NCBI GenBank assembly: GCA_016926235.1
Contig: JAFGOZ010000710.1
Location: forward strand, 1 to 6,761
Origin: Bacteroidales bacterium
GTDB taxonomy: Bacteria; Bacteroidota; Bacteroidia; Bacteroidales; UBA10428
Direction: 5' to 3'
Length of the DNA stretch: 6,761 nt
Below the pieces are notes generated by a model. The model did not search any database and was not told the DNA's origin. It saw nothing but the letters and a program-made list of their open reading frames with translations. Positions 6,656 through 6,761 of this stretch are shown in pieces; the first letter of the stretch is position 1, and every line of letters starts with the position of its first letter. The translations under genes and the position numbers were made by a program.

Positions 6656-6760
6656 TTACTTAGTTAAAAACGGAACACAAAACATATCGAGTATTGGCCC
6701 CACTCCTGTTTGTCTCGCCCAAGCTGAAGACCACGGCCAATCTTCTAATAAAACACACAC
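6656..6760 (-). CDS. C-terminal end of a REP-associated tyrosine transposase (RAYT)-like protein, partial
   Basis: A minus-strand frame enters from the right edge and ends at TAA (6656-6658). The 34 visible residues start VCVLLEDWPWSSAWARQ and continue TGVGPILDMFCVPFLTK. The piece EDWPWSSA is typical of the C-terminal region of Y1-type (HUH) transposases of the RAYT/TnpA_REP family, where it usually follows an NPVRAGLV-like stretch. RAYTs nick and move single-stranded REP palindromes. The HUH motif and catalytic Tyr lie outside the window, so activity cannot be judged. REP-like palindromes lie 50-110 nt downstream, which fits the family. With so few residues, a relative of the IS200 type is also possible. 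Another frame is also open to the edge here but shows no recognisable motif. Confidence 0.6.
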   Translation of the reverse strand: MCVLLEDWPWSSAWARQTGVGPILDMFCVPFLTK

Positions 6761-6761
6761 T

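Noticed and set aside
5839..6761. CRISPR array or complete RNA gene in the gene-free region
   Set aside because: Repeats are few and irregularly spaced, and apart from the tRNA fragment no known RNA fold could be traced.

Overview
The window looks like an accessory stretch of a chromosome from the Fibrobacterota-Chlorobi-Bacteroidota (FCB) side of the bacterial tree, possibly an Ignavibacteria-, Calditrichota- or KSB1-like organism. Two proteins end in type IX secretion (T9SS) C-terminal sorting domains, one of them with the QNFPNPFNPSTTIKYSL-type signature common in those groups. A third is a lipoprotein carrying an FCB-type repeated beta-sandwich module. The DNA is AT-rich (roughly 30-45 % GC in most genes, by eye). 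The lineage is inferred from protein style only.

All convincing genes lie on the minus strand, so reading order is right to left. Reading order: (1) the last 34 codons of a REP-associated tyrosine transposase (RAYT)-like protein at the right edge (6656-6760); (2) a palindromic repeat patch (6543-6606) abutting a 24-nt tRNA 3'-end fragment (6521-6544), then a terminator-like hairpin (6451-6482); (3) about 600 bp without a credible gene but with REP-like motifs and a hairpin; (4) a secreted PQQ-type beta-propeller protein with a T9SS sorting domain (4334-5824); (5) a 60-nt imperfect palindrome (4245-4304); (6) a very AT-rich gene for a zinc-ribbon multi-pass membrane protein (3289-4203); (7) a short probable propeller-gene remnant (3146-3292); (8) a 723-residue arylsulfotransferase-like protein with Fn3, carbohydrate-binding-like and T9SS domains (978-3149); (9) the N-terminal 270 residues of a repeat-bearing lipoprotein (1-810), cut by the left edge.

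The three complete genes and the lipoprotein are separated by gaps of 130-167 bp, so they need not form one operon. The common theme is export to the cell surface: two T9SS cargo proteins and one lipoprotein. No T9SS machinery gene is present. The most interesting layer is intergenic. The same GC-rich 14-mer occurs in the palindrome before the membrane-protein gene and next to the tRNA fragment near the RAYT end. A second short motif (CGTGTGGCA or CGTCTGGCA) occurs four times, only in gene-free DNA as far as I could see. This suggests a resident REP-like family with its mobilising transposase at the right edge, and a tRNA-associated insertion or integration scar.
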